Shown here: positions 20,640 through 31,801 of the stretch, piece by piece
Position numbering within the stretch: the first letter of the stretch is position 1
Layout: each line of letters opens with the position of its first letter
Source of the DNA: Aureobasidium sp. EXF-3400
Lineage: Eukaryota > Ascomycota > Dothideomycetes > Dothideales > Saccotheciaceae
NCBI GenBank assembly: GCA_024195585.1
Contig: SWBL01000018.1
Coordinates: forward strand, 186,001 to 250,000
Direction: 5' to 3'
DNA: 64,000 nucleotides
Position numbers and translations under genes: made by a program
The notes under the pieces: model-generated
What the model saw: the letters and a program-made list of their open reading frames with translations, nothing else
The model's database searches: none
What the model was told of the DNA's origin: nothing

Positions 20640-21409
20640 CGTGGTCGATACCGAATGATAGTTTCGTCGAAGGCTTCAAAGTATGTGTGAGGTTGGAGGT
20701 GATGGATGATCGAAGGTAGAGGTAATAATTGACCAAGAATGAAAGTAGTTGGTTCAATGTGAATAGAGGCAGCGATATGTATCGATATAATGCGTGTACG
20801 AATGGAAGTGTCGATGTCGTTCTCGTCGCGAAGAATTGTTTTGACTGTTTGCGATGTATGTGAAAGCGAGCAATGGCCGTCGTAGTTGTCGTAGTTCAGT
20901 TTCGTGGGGTGCTGGTCGCTCCTGCCGATATCGTGTGTCCTGCCTGCTTGTGAGAAATCGCGAATGTCGAAAGCTCCTGCTTCAAATCTGAAAGCACTTC
21001 ATACACCGCACAAGCGGCTACAACCTCATAGACGCAACCAGATCGAGACAAACACTCAGTGTAATGATCCAAGAGCAAAGCGTTTCCAAGAGGGCAGACA
21101 GCCAATACCAGCGGCAATGACAATTAGAAGCAAGAGACAACGCGCACAACTAAGAAACGGCGCAAAGACAGTGAGAAGGTGACTAGGGCAATCATGACAA
21201 ACAAAATAAAGTGGTATTGTGCGTTCCAGAGAAACGAAAGGCTATCGTAGCCCAAAACCAGTCATAAACCAGGCCTCCTTGTAACTGATGCAAGAAACCA
21301 ATCATGAGAATATTATGATACACGTATGAAATGGGGGTATACAAAGAAAAGGGGTGATGATCCTGCGTCACCTCTCATGCTGCGGCGAATGATATGACGA
21401 ATATCGCGC
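20640..21409. other. Intergenic, no gene seen
   Basis: Promoter region of MYND gene B and the 3' flank of the GH72 gene. Frames of 75-92 codons at 20896-21182 oppose each other and show no domain. Confidence 0.5.
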
Positions 21410-23133
21410 TTACAAAAAGAAGAGAGAGGCAAGGAAAGCACCAAAGGTTGCAGCGCCCGAGGAAGCAATAACAGGTGCTGCAGCACCTTTGCTTGTGGCA
21501 GCAGTTTGAGAGGCAGTGGCAGTGGACGAGGCCTTTCCAGAGCTGGTACGGGTAGCGCTGGAGCTACCGCCGGTGCTGGAGCTACGGCCAGTGCTGGAGC
21601 TACCGCCGGTGCTGCTGCTTCCGGAAGTGGCTGCGGCAGTACCAGTAGGAGTGGAAGGAGTGTAGTTGCCAGCAAGACCAGGATGGTTGCTGTCTTGCTC
21701 CTCGAGAACGGTAAGCTCGAGTCCATTCATTTGTTGGCCGTTGTAGTCATAGACAGAAGCAGGCATGGCGGTGCTAGTAACGGAAACAGTCTTGCCCTTG
21801 TTTGCACTGGAGATACCGCTGCTGATCAAGGCATCGACACCACTAGGACGAGCAGGAAGGTCCCAGCTGTTGTAGAAGCCGCTACCGGTGATAAGGCTGG
21901 GATCACAAGTAGGAGGCGTCTGACCAGTGGCACTACTGTTGGCAGAAGTGAGAAGGTTCTCGTCGAGCTTCGAGTATTGAGTGGCCAGGAAATCGTAGTC
22001 CTGGAGGAGATGGATCTCATCAGCACTAGTAATGTTGACAAGGCCATAGTCGTTGGTGCCTTGGGAGTATTCGTAAACCAGGCCACCAGACAAAACGCTC
22101 ATCTGATCGCCGTAGAGGACAGGGACGTTGGTGAAAGTGCGAGGCTCGATCGTGTTGCATCCGTACTCGGAGAAGAAGACAGGGATACTGGTATTGCCAA
22201 ATTGTTGAACGAGCACGTTGTAGCCAGACTGCATGTAAGAGCTGTCGCCACACCTATTGGGGATGTTGTTAGTACTAAATACGCATTCGGATCGAGATTT
22301 TGTTACCATTCATAATCGTTCAGGCCAAAGAAGTCAATTTTGGAAGATGTCGAGTTTGCCAGCTCGCAGCCAAGGTACTCCCAAGTGTCGCTGAGCAAGC
22401 TAGCAACATCAGCTGCCGAGTAGCCAACAGGAATTGCTCTGGCCACATTCTTGGCGATGTAGTCTTTCATGTCGCGAGTCACAGCGCGAATGTAGGCGGG
22501 AGCATTGGGAGCGCTGTCCTGGTTGATGACCTCGTTACCAGAAAAGAATCCAAGAAGGTTAGGGTAAGGTGCAAAAGCCTCGATGACGCTGAAGACATGG
22601 GTAAGATATGCGTTGGTGTAAGTGGTCCAGGGTGCGGAGCGGTCGAGGTACGAATTGTCAAATCCATTGTTTACGTCGAGGATCATGTAGATACCAGCAG
22701 CGTTGAAGATGGAAGCACACTGATCGTGGTCGATGTCGGCGATCAAGTTGTAGACTCTGATGGTGTTGACACCCAAACGCTGCAGAAGGATTGCATCTCT
22801 CAAGCAAGCCTCAGGGTCGCTCAGAGGGTCGCTTGTGTCCGTGACGCCGGATGAGCCGCCGGGCTGGTAACTGCAGTTGACCGTTAGAGATGCACGTTAC
22901 AAATGTTGCGTCATGTGGGTCTTACTCGACACCGATGATAGAGAAGCGGTTTCCGCTCGACTTGGTAATGAAGTCGGCGCCATCGACATTAAGAGTCTGA
23001 ACTGCTGCTGCAAAGGATGAGAAGAGCGAGACCGCTGCCAGAGCGGCGCCCGAAACGGATGTCTATATTCAGAATTAGCATACGCATCTTCTCGATTTTG
23101 GCACTGCGCGGAGAAGAAAATTACCGTCTTCAT
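21410..23133 (-). CDS. GPI-anchored 1,3-beta-glucanosyltransferase (GH72, GEL/GAS family)
   Basis: A 517-aa protein from four exons: 23133-23125 (only nine bases, coding MKT), 23062-22926, 22870-22307 and 22253-21410. A signal peptide (GAALAAVSLFSSFAAAV) precedes the GH72 domain, with IIGVDYQPGGSSG across intron 2. The catalytic pair is Glu162 in FFSGNEV (acid/base) and Glu266 in VFFSEYGC (nucleophile). There is no C-terminal X8/CBM43 module; instead a Ser/Thr/Gly-rich stalk with repeats of the type GGSSSTG leads to a hydrophobic GPI signal ending FLASLFFL. Such enzymes elongate and cross-link wall 1,3-beta-glucan at the plasma membrane. A TATTATAAT motif about 65 bp upstream of the ATG (23198-23206) may be its TATA box. 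Confidence 0.93.
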
Positions 23134-24374
23134 GATGATGTTGAAGAATGTGAGAAAGTCCAAAAGCGAGTGTGAATTGAAAACGTAGGAAAGAGCGATT
23201 ATAATAAGTAGCAAGGTCCCAGCCTCTACCAAAAGCCAACAGCTCAGCAAACGGTTATCCAAACCTTGATATTCTTGAAAAAGTGGGCGTACGAGTGCTT
23301 CAAGTACCGTATCCGACTAGCCGCGGCCGCCTCTTGGAGAAATGGAGGCCAAGCATCGGGAGATTGGCCATGTCAGTCTTTGATAGGTCCCGCTCTATCT
23401 CTACATTTCATCCTGAGACAAATTGTATGAGCCCTACATTCGGATCTCCATCCGCTCCTCTCTTGACATTTCCTACTGTACAACCAAAGACTTTCCTTCT
23501 GTCCTTGCTCCTAACATGATTTTGTTCTCCTTCAGCGTTCTCCACGGACGAACAAGCCTCTTGCGGCTCATCGCGATACGAAATGCCCGTGTTTGATGTT
23601 TAATTTTGGAATCATGTCACAAAGAATTCGGTCCGAGCCTCACCTTGGAGACTATCTACGAAGTCGATCTCTTTGGGCGATCCGGTTCTTCGAGCAGCGA
23701 ATCACGATGTAACAGGAACTTTGTTTGAACGGATAGTTTTGCAACGTGCCACAATCAAGTCCATATACGGAAATACCTAACGTAGCATTGCAGAAAGTGG
23801 AGCGGCAGAAGTAGAGCTGCAGACAAGACAAACGCCCAGAGCTCAAGTCGCAATCGTTGCGGTCATTACTCTAGAGAGGCTGCGGCTTGGTGACCGCTTG
23901 ACGTCGACGTAAACAAGACATGGATCAAGCTTCAGCACTAAAGTAGGCATGCATGGTATACTAGTATAAACGCTATGCCGCATGCAACTCAAGGTCTCAA
24001 CGGATGGACACAAGACGGGTGCCGGCTTGCTTGTGGAGAGCTGTTCCGCTCGCATGTGATTTTGACGTGCCATCATCAGCGACAACATAGTCATGGACTG
24101 TTACAAGCTCTTGAAAGCATGATCATGATACGGCTCTGAGCACAAGAGAAAGTCTTGTCTTCTATCATGTTGGTCAAGCTCAGGAACTGGTCCTGATCGA
24201 CTTGTCGAAAACTCGGCGCGGAAGCCTTCGGGCAACGGCATGCGATCAGCCGTCCAGCCACCTCTGACGGACAGGCGGCAGCTTGCAGTTCTCAACCACA
24301 AACAACAACTGCATTCCAAGGTAGATCCAACTCTTACTATCAAACTCTGAAACATATCCTCGGAGGCCTGCAGC
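23134..24374. other. Intergenic, no gene seen
   Basis: Divergent spacer between the GH72 gene and the NRDE gene. Frames up to 91 codons on both strands lack recognisable features. Confidence 0.5.
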
Positions 24375-25390
24375 ATGTGTATCGCTCTGCTTACGACTGC
24401 CCATCCCGACTATCCGTTCATTCTGTTGAACAACCGCGATGTGAACATGCCCAACACCACGCTGGTCATGTCTTGTCGACTAACGTTGTCCCAATTCAGG
24501 AATTTCTGACCCGTCCGACTGCAAAAGCCGCTTTCTGGCCGTCTCCCAATGACCATGTCCTCGGAGGTCGTGATTTGCAACGTCCTGAGCAAGGCACATG
24601 GCTAGGCCTCACAAAAGAGGGTCGTCTGGCTTGTCTTACCAATTACCGCGAGTCTGGCGCACAGGTATATGGCACAAAGTCGCGAGGAGGGCTGCCTAAA
24701 GCCTTCCTGTCGTTGCCTCCGAATAGCACGCAGTCGTCACAGGAGTTTGCACGACACATGGTTGAAGACGTTGGCGTAAGTGATGTCGGCGGCTTCAGTC
24801 TCGTCTTTGGTAGGTTGAGTAAGAGGAATATTGGTGCAAAGGACGGAGAAGGGCTCGCAATCATCTCGAACCGCACCGAAGATGCATCGGCCACCACGTG
24901 GGTTTGTGGCAAGCCTGGCGAGGTTCAAGGCCTCAGCAATTCACACTTTGGTGACAGAACATGGCCCAAAGTCGTCGAAGGAGAGAAGCGACTAGAGAGT
25001 GCAATCAAGGAGCATGTTACGGCAGGCTCAACCAAAGAAGATCTGCTCAAGTCACTCTTTGATATCCTCAGCACAGACACCTTACCTCGTCGCAAACATG
25101 GCCAAGACTGGGAGACATACGTCTATCAACTACGCAACAGCATTTTCATCCCGCAGATCGGAGGTGAAGAGGTGGAAGATTCTTCTGCAGACAAGATCGC
25201 TACCGCCGATGTAGGTCATACCGCGAAGACTGATAACGGAGTCTATGGAACTCAGAAGCAGACAATCATTCTTGTCGATCATGATGGGAGGGTCACTTAT
25301 GTTGAAAAAACTCTGCACGATGAAAATGGACAGCCAACCGATAACGACATTCAGCAGTACGAGTTTGAAATTGAAGGTTGGAATAATTAA
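24375..25390 (+). CDS. TANGO2-like NRDE-family protein
   Basis: A 318-aa protein from exons 24375-24440 and 24500-25390. The 59-nt intron falls exactly inside the family signature, so NNRD ends exon 1 and E begins exon 2. The N-terminal Cys (MCIALLTT) is the family's conserved second residue. Further blocks follow: RPTAKAAFWPS, GGRDLQRPEQGTWLGLTKEGRLACLTNYRE, and FGDRTWPKVVEGEKRL. This is the transport-and-Golgi-organisation 2 / NRDE (Ser/Thr-rich T10) family, found from bacteria to human. It is linked to membrane traffic, lipid or haem handling, and its enzymatic activity is unsettled. The tail holds VDHDGRVTYVEKTL. Its end lies 107 bp from the end of the next, convergent gene. Confidence 0.92.
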
Positions 25391-25497
25391 AAGCCTGACT
25401 TTATCACATTCTGGAGCTCATCATCCTTCATCCTTTCACCAAAACCAACGGAGAAAATCGAACCAACCACGAACAACTTTGCGGTATCCATGACACC

Positions 25498-27285
25498 TTA
25501 GAGGTCGCCCAGAGCACTCCATGTTTCCACCCCAGTCTGATCCGGGTCCAAGTTCTCCTTTCCCTGCTCTCTGCCAATGGAAATGCCCAATCCGACTGCC
25601 TTTGACTTCACTGCAGATGTCGTCACTTTCTTCGGACTCAAACTTTGCGGCCGTCTGGCAGCAAGCTGATTGTTCTTGCTCTTCTGTTCAGAAAGTAGAA
25701 GAGGTGCATTTGGCATTGGTTCCACCATGCTTCGATGCTTGCGCGCCTCAAACTTCGTACCCTCTGGTCCCGTGGCCTCTGTGAACACCTTGAGTTTCGA
25801 GCGTCGCCGCTTGCTCGATTTAGGAGACTTGGGTGCAGACACGTCGCTCTTCGAGGCTGGGATGTAACACTCGCGCGCCTTGCCTACGTTGCGCATACTC
25901 AGTATGAATGCCTCGCCAATATGGCTCTCCTCTTCATCGTCAATCTGATCATTGTCACCACTGTATACACTGCGGTCATTACTCATGATGGCATGGGTAG
26001 AAGACGAATCACTCTCGCTGTGTTGATATGCTGCAAGAGTGTTCAGGCTAGAGTTCGAAGCCGCGTCGAGGTAGGCTTGCAATTCCCGAGTACCTGCTGT
26101 AAGCATGTGCTGGTTGAACATCTGAGTCGAACGGCCAGAAGCAGTGCCATTGTTGTTGTGTTGTGGGATATCTTTGATCGGTACAGTCCGTGGCGAGACG
26201 CCTGACTCCGGACTGGGCTGTGCGGTCATACTCAAAGCATCTGCATCGGTATCGTCTCTAACCTTCTTGGCTGCCACGAGCAAACGGGCAGGATTGCGTT
26301 CGGGTATCGGAGGTGGAGGTGTGCTGGGCACTGGCGGAACGAGTGACGACAAGGGTGGCCTGGGGTGTGGTGTCGGAGGTCGCGAGAACGGCACTTCGGC
26401 CAGATATCTTGAAGCCACACGGATAGGTGGTGCATCTCGACGATTGATGACTCTACCTTGTTCCTGCACTGGACGGTATGGGGTTGCACCAACCACAACT
26501 CCTGGCTCATCCCGAAGCTCACAAATTGCGTTTCGTCTTCTCATGTCGTACATGGGTAGTCTGCCTTCACTCGCACGCGATCTCGTTTCCATCAGCTCAG
26601 TCTCCTGTCTTGCTTGAGCTCTAGCAGCAGCACTTTTGGTGGCTCGGGCTCTTCGACACAACACACCCAAGATCAAGCTAAACGAGATGATGAAAGCTGC
26701 GACCGAGAGTGCGAAGAAAACTATTAACGCTGACCTTCCAACGACTGCGTGAGGTGTGCCAACCATCACACTTCGGACAAACAGGATAGCAGAAACCAGA
26801 AGTATTGAGCCTGACGCCAGAGCTGAAAGGCTGAGTGTTGACAATGAAGCATCGAGCTGGCGTGCACACTGTCTTTGACGTTGCAGCAAACGAGATGGCT
26901 TGTTGTCTGGTTTTTGAGCTGGGGTTGGCACAGTCAAAGGTGGTGGAGGCGGTAGAGGTGTCGGTGCCCTGTAGCCAAGTGGAGGCAATACAGGCTGAGG
27001 TTGCTCGAGTGGTGGAGGTGTGACTGGATATGGAGGATCTGGCATGCCATTTTCGATGGACACAAGCTGGCGTGCTCTGACTCTTTGATTGGCCCATTGG
27101 CTTCCACATTGCTCTGGATATGTGCCATGTTTGGAGAGTCGTCTTCTGCTCTGACGACGTTCGCTGGGTATGGGAAGTCGGCTCGATTCTGGGTGAGGGC
27201 GTGCTTGTTGGTCCTGTTGAGGCATCTCCGATTCCGAGATATCGGGTGCTTCTTCCAATACTGGTGATGGCCTCTTTCTCGCCAT
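25498..27285 (-). CDS. Proline-rich two-TM membrane protein, unknown
   Basis: An intronless 595-aa frame. The first 130 residues are basic and proline-rich (PPPPPLTVPTP). Two adjacent hydrophobic helices follow at about residues 150-215 (LSLSALASGSILLVSAILFV and ALIVFFALSVAAFIISFSLI), ended by CRRARATK. The rest (about 380 residues) is low-complexity, with proline runs, a central acidic patch (DDEEESHIGEAF) and basic stretches (KSSKRRRSKLKVF), so probably a disordered cytosolic tail. It resembles many uncharacterised Pezizomycotina membrane proteins, and I assign no function. The whole frame is open with sensible codon use, which supports a real gene. It converges with the NRDE gene. Confidence 0.7.
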   Translation of the reverse strand: MARKRPSPVLEEAPDISESEMPQQDQQARPHPESSRLPIPSERRQSRRRLSKHGTYPEQCGSQWANQRVRARQLVSIENGMPDPPYPVTPPPLEQPQPVLPPLGYRAPTPLPPPPPLTVPTPAQKPDNKPSRLLQRQRQCARQLDASLSTLSLSALASGSILLVSAILFVRSVMVGTPHAVVGRSALIVFFALSVAAFIISFSLILGVLCRRARATKSAAARAQARQETELMETRSRASEGRLPMYDMRRRNAICELRDEPGVVVGATPYRPVQEQGRVINRRDAPPIRVASRYLAEVPFSRPPTPHPRPPLSSLVPPVPSTPPPPIPERNPARLLVAAKKVRDDTDADALSMTAQPSPESGVSPRTVPIKDIPQHNNNGTASGRSTQMFNQHMLTAGTRELQAYLDAASNSSLNTLAAYQHSESDSSSTHAIMSNDRSVYSGDNDQIDDEEESHIGEAFILSMRNVGKARECYIPASKSDVSAPKSPKSSKRRRSKLKVFTEATGPEGTKFEARKHRSMVEPMPNAPLLLSEQKSKNNQLAARRPQSLSPKKVTTSAVKSKAVGLGISIGREQGKENLDPDQTGVETWSALGDL

Positions 27286-27495
27286 GATACGCGTTCAACA
27301 AGATTTGCAAACGTCGTCTGACTAGAAGAGGAAAAGCAGTATATGAAGAATAGGAGTAATGCTCATCCGTCCACTCCAAGTTCACAAGGTGTTGGGATTG
27401 CACAACACGATATGAGACCGAGACATCTCCTCCACTGTCCTTTCACACATAGGCAAGCAAACCTTTCGCTCCATCTGGCTGCTTCTCTGGATGTC

Positions 27496-27711
27496 TCATA
27501 GGATCTGAATAGCTGTTAGATGAACAAAGCCTGGTGTCAGTGAGACATCCTACCTTTGTCTCTGTAGCCTCTTGTAGTCTTGAGACCTTTCTGGTCCACT
27601 TTACCAGTCCTCTTCGAGACATTTTGGAACACACCTGGCTTGGTCTTTCGACTCCATTTGCTTCCACGATGCTGAACGACATTGAAGTGCGGTGTCTCAA
27701 AACACAACATG
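27496..27711 (-). CDS. Possible C-terminal exons of a small lysine-rich protein
   Basis: On the minus strand a coding-like stretch reads HFNVVQHRGSKWSRKTKPG then VFQNVSKRTGKVDQKGLKTT, then GYRDK. An intron of 41 nt (27513-27553: GTAGGATG, CTGAC branch site, CTAACAG) would join it to a last exon ending AIQIL and a stop at 27496. An upstream exon ending at 27951 (MTQLDGPLQIG, donor GTGTGT) would join in phase at 27711, with an intron holding the poly-C/G tract. I do not recognise the protein. The frames agree at both joins, but this may be chance. Confidence 0.3.
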
Positions 27712-27838
27712 CTGTTTGGCGACAATGGCGGGTGTGTTTCAGGCCTGAAAACAATGAGGAGCTGTATAAGATATCCCAGAAGCCAGAGAGACATAAAAGA
27801 AAGGAAATAGTTTGACTGCAAGTCGAGCCAAACCACCA

Positions 27839-27853
27839 CCCCCCCCCCCCCCC
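27839..27853. repeat. 15-C homopolymer tract
   Basis: An uninterrupted run of 15 C, followed by T and three more C, in non-coding sequence. Such runs are prone to length change and sequencing error, so the exact count is uncertain. Confidence 0.85.
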
Positions 27854-28430
27854 TCCCAACAAACATATTAATGGAAAACATCTTTTCGACCAAACCATTC
27901 CACTGAGACCGACCAAGGGCAGAGTTGGACTCCGGATTCTGTTTACACACCCGATTTGGAGAGGTCCATCGAGTTGGGTCATAGGACGAAGCTCTGTGAT
28001 GGGGACAGAGTGCTTCAACATGAAGCCATAGAGTGAAAGCATGGAGGACTGGAGTTGGTAAAAGTGAGTGTTCACTTCAGATCTCAAAGTTGTCTTCGAG
28101 CTGCCTATAATCATTCAGGGGCACGATTTGAGCCAATGGCAAAGTTCTTGTTTCTCTCTTGTTTCCTTTCCGTCTGAATATTGGGCATATCACTGATGCA
28201 TCAAGCCATCTCCATGGTGCTCCTAAGCGTTTGTCTGTGCTTCGTGACCTTCGTCAGGACTGCATAGCAACCAGAGCGGAAGATTCGCTACAATCATTAC
28301 GACCCGTCTCACTCGCACTCGCGAAATCCTCAACTAGCCTTGGCTCTACGCTGGTCCTATTCTCCCATCAGTTTTTTGTTCCAATAATATCTGCATCACG
28401 ACATCTCTTTATCTCTTGCGCAACACCACC

Positions 28431-30267
28431 ATGCCGTCTCTCAAACAGCTCACCTGCTCCATCGAGCTAGGCAGCACACACACAAAAGTCCCAGAATACG
28501 GCAAAGACTATGGTGATGGCCATGTCACCAGCTACATCGCCGTTCCCAGCGAGGAAGTAAACTTCAGCGTTCACCTCACTTCTCAAGGCTACATTGCGCC
28601 TGGCCTTGCCATGTTTGTTTACATGGATGGCCAGTACCAGTGCAATCGCAACAGACGCGGGCTCAAGGTTCCAGGCAAGGGTGTCAAGAGCGACCAGGTC
28701 GAGGTGGATTTGCGCGTCAGACAAAAGGAGACGAAGCAAGCTGATGGCAGTTTCTTTGGAAGAGATTGGACTTTCCATGGACTGAACTTGGGTATGGATT
28801 GTTCAGATTCCCAAGATGCTTGGAAATGGTTTGCTGATGGACTATAGTGTCTGCTGACAAGGTCGAGGAGACTGACGATGTGTTTCTTGAGAATTTGGGC
28901 ACTATTGAGGTCATTGTCTTGCGCTGCAAAGATGCTCCTCCACCACCACCCAGCGAACCTGTGAGCAGAGAAAGTTCCTCCAGAGCTACAGTGGAGAGCT
29001 CTTCTCGTCCTGCGAGCAAGTCGACTCCCAAGCAGTCCGTACACCAAGAACAGAAGCAGCTAGCGAAACCCTCTTCCTCTAGCCACAAACAGAAAGAACC
29101 CTCTGCGAATGCCAAAGCACCTTCCAAACCAGCATCCGTCAAAGCCGCAACTGCAAAAGAAAGCTCTACCGGCGGGCTGGGTGGGCTGTTCGGCCTCTTC
29201 GATGGCGCCTCTGACGAACGAGACCACGACAGCATAAACCCCAAGCCCTATTGGGACGACTGGAACAAACGCCCTACACTCTCCTCGTATCGCCCAGCCA
29301 GGGCCCTCTACATTGCTCCTGAGGAACCCATGCCTTTGGTGCCCAAGCAAGCCGCTCGTGCCAGACACGTCGAGCATCAAGTCAAGACGGGCAAAGGCGC
29401 ACCATATCTGCATTTGTGCGCTCGTCCTGAGTACTTGGATAGTATGCAGCAGCCATATGCAGTGTTTACATTCAAGTACCGCAGCAAGAAGGTCATTGAG
29501 AAGAAGTTCAAGATCGAGATCAAGGAAGAAGGCAAGGCTCTCAAGGCGAAGTTGGCAGACATGTCAAAGGATGAGTTGGCTGATGAGCTGTTCAAACTGC
29601 GCGTAAGTCCTATTGCCTCTATTTGTGTGGGGGCCATCACCGTGATACTGACAAGACGCAGATGGCGAAGGAGAGCAGCAGCACAAAACACACCAAAGAC
29701 AAAGCAGGCAGTACCGCCAAAGCTTCTGCACACCAAGAGACCAAGAACGAACTCCCTACTCAAAGCAACGCCCATGAAATGCCTACCACAGGCAAAACAC
29801 CCTCACCAGCCAAGTCAAAACGTTCGAAGACAGCTGCCGCACCTGCCATTCCCTCGGATGCTCCAGCCAACCCTCCTGAAGCTACCAAGCCTGCCTCCAA
29901 GGCCCCTTCGAAGCCTGCTTCCAAGACAGCTTCCCAGAAAGCTAGAGAGGCGCCTGGATCCTATCCTACTTCTGAGTCTAGCCACAAGACACCTACCGTT
30001 AAAGAAGCTTCTAGCCATCGCAATGCTGAAAAGAGTGCCTCCAAGAAGTCGACTCCGAAGAAATCAAACAAGGAGGCAGATGCTGCTGCTGGCGGAGAGG
30101 TCGATTGGAACAAACCGGATGCCGGTGGAGAGGGAGACTGGGGACAGCAGAATACCGGTGGAAACCAAGACTGGGATCAACAGCCGCAGCAAGACGCCAC
30201 CGCCTGGGAGAACAATTGGGACGCGGGAGCAGGAGCAGGGGCTTCTGGCAGTTTCAAAGCATGGTAA
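28431..30267 (+). CDS. DUF7918-type protein with low-complexity lysine-rich tail
   Basis: A 573-aa protein from exons 28431-28791, 28848-29602 and 29662-30267 (introns of 56 and 59 nt). The N-terminal 230 residues follow the DUF7918 pattern: TCSIELGSTHTKVPEYGKDY, VTSYIAVPSEEVNFSVHL, then MFVYMDGQYQCNRNR, and later PYAVFTFKYRSKKVIEKKFK. A KAKLADMSKDELADELFKLR helix follows. The last 200 residues are Lys/Ser/Pro/Ala-rich and end with GGEVDWNKPDAGGEGDWG-type tryptophan repeats and SGSFKAW. The domain occurs widely in fungi with unknown role; the basic tail could bind nucleic acid, but this is a guess. Its TGGTAA stop overlaps a candidate ATG of the next frame. Confidence 0.8.
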
Positions 30268-30856
30268 ATTATCCCATCCCAAGTGTCGCAGAAGAACTCA
30301 AGAGCCAAAAACAAAAAGAGAAAAGAAAGAACGACAAAACACGAGGCCAAAGGAAGAAGCAGAGAGAAATGTAAACGAAAAAGTTAGCTGACGATATTTC
30401 ACATGGGAAAGGGGACCTCTACGCATCGCTATCACAATCATCGGTATTGCTGCTGCCGTTGCAATCTCTATTGCTGCATACTATTGGATCAAAAGCTACG
30501 TGCTCAAAGCCATCGCTTTCTTCTTGCTGCTCAGAGCCTGGATCGTGGCTCCTTTCACTTGGGCCAAGAGACTCTGGGCCAGCCTGACAGATCTGAAATG
30601 GGTGGTTGCTCCCTTTGTTTGGTTGTTTGCTTTCATCAAAGAAGGCTTGATGGCAGCCGTAAAACTGGTTTCGAAGTTCAAGGTCGGCAAGCCGAGGTTT
30701 GTGGAGCTGGATGCTTGGATGAAGTGGTTGAAGAGACCTGAGTGGCTCAAATGGCGCGGGGGCGCACTGGGCGTTCCAGAGGTCGTCGAGAATGGCTATG
30801 AGATCTTGATGCCTGACGGCATACAGGCGATTGAAGAGGTCATCGAGGAGATTTGA
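30261..30856 (+). CDS. Small multi-TM membrane protein, unknown (start uncertain)
   Basis: From 30412 to 30856 an open frame codes for GPLRIAITIIGIAAAVAISI, further hydrophobic helices (AIAFFLLLRAWIVAPFTWA; WVVAPFVWLFAFI) and an amphipathic end (FVELDAWMKWLKRPEWLKW; EVIEEI). No ATG lies in this frame before 30648, so the start must come by splicing. The only model I find begins at ATG 30261, which overlaps the stop of the previous gene, codes 36 mostly lysine-rich residues and splices 30371-30411 (41 nt, GTAAAC donor, CTGAC branch site, non-consensus AAAG acceptor), giving 184 aa. The membrane part is likely real; the first exon is doubtful and could be the UTR of the DUF7918-type gene. Its end is 147 bp from the end of the convergent PXMP4-like gene. 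Confidence 0.45.
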
Positions 30857-31002
30857 GGATCACTTTCGCAAACCCATCAGTCCTTCTGGCTGGAAGATAT
30901 CGCCGACAAGGTAGCGCCATAGCGAGAAAACAACGAGAATGTCTTTCGTAGAGTCGCAATGTGTGTCCAGCGTCCCCAGTCGCTCTCTTCTGTATTCCCA
31001 CC

Positions 31003-31801
31003 TCATTTGTTGTGCCACACAAAGTTCCTAAGCGAGTCCCAGTGATCGGCGTTTTCGTAACTGCCATTGTTGTCAGCTTTTCATCTTTGAGCAACACAAG
31101 ACCAAGCACCCACATATAAGTCATGGAATGCCTCAGACTCGGCTGCAGCATGTCAGGATAGAACCTAAACAGCCACATAACACAACCCCAACTCAAACTG
31201 GCAAACACAGGCCAGGCATGCTTCCTCACAGCTTCTCTGTGCGCATCCGACAAACTCAACAATCCCATACCTTCTCTTCCGCCATACTTGCCTCCCAGCA
31301 AAGTATTGTCACCACGAGGTTGCACAGCCAGACTCGCTGCAGCCAAGACCACTCTCGCAGCAACGTAAATGACAATCTGCTGATTCACACTATTCTTGCT
31401 GCGTCCAAAGACATACCAACCACCCACCAACCCAGCCACAAAACTATCGCTTTTCAGTTCTTTATTTGCAGGTCTGATACTCTTTTGCAACAACATAAAT
31501 GCTTTGTAGATGAATGCAAAGGTGGCTAGGTTTCTGGCGTGCTGGCGGGTTGCTTTCAGGATAGCGGAGATCTTTTGAGGTAGAGGACCAGAGCGGAAAA
31601 GTAGGATCATTACGAGGGCGTGGGGGAAGCGGACTTTTGCGCCGTAGACGAGGCCATTGCGGATGGCTTTTAGGAGGGTGAGGGGAGCGTGGTAGGAGGG
31701 GTCGAGGATGATGCGGTTAGCTACTGCCTTTGCAAAGGTGTCAGTGAGATGTCAGAACAAGGACTTGGACAGTGGCAGACCTGGAGGGTAGAGATGTCCA
31801 T
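31003..31801 (-). CDS. Peroxisomal membrane protein PMP24/PXMP4-like (Tim17/22/23 superfamily)
   Basis: A 230-aa protein from exons 31801-31781, 31727-31114 and 31060-31003. The centre is diagnostic: GLVYGAKVRFPHALVMILLF, then KATRQHARNLATFAFIYKA, FVAGLVGGWYVFG and QIVIYVAARV. The last intron (31061-31113, CTGAC branch site, GGCAG acceptor) gives the family end SMTYIYENADHWDSLRNF. Members sit in the peroxisomal membrane with about four helices and belong to the Tim17/Tim22/Tim23/PMP24 superfamily. The first intron is odd: a GTCTGC donor and AAAG acceptor (31728-31780) join MDISTLQ to AVANRIILDP; an alternative pair of weak sites is also possible. The stop position is accurate to a base or so. 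Confidence 0.85.

Larger units (their letters stand above)
27286..28430. other. Divergent spacer with poly-C tract
   Basis: Lies between the two-TM gene and the DUF7918-type gene. It holds a 15-C homopolymer and, on the minus strand, the possible lysine-rich exons listed separately; otherwise no gene is seen. Confidence 0.45.

Noticed and set aside
21506..22315. 269-codon plus-strand frame, with 22300-22854
   Set aside because: Exactly antisense to the GH72 gene exons; the apparent Gly/Ser/Ala-rich product is a shadow of the Ser/Thr stalk.
27443..28114. 223-codon minus-strand frame as one protein
   Set aside because: It reads through a 15-base G/C homopolymer giving a run of glycines and through the intron-like sequences; only parts in other frames look coding.
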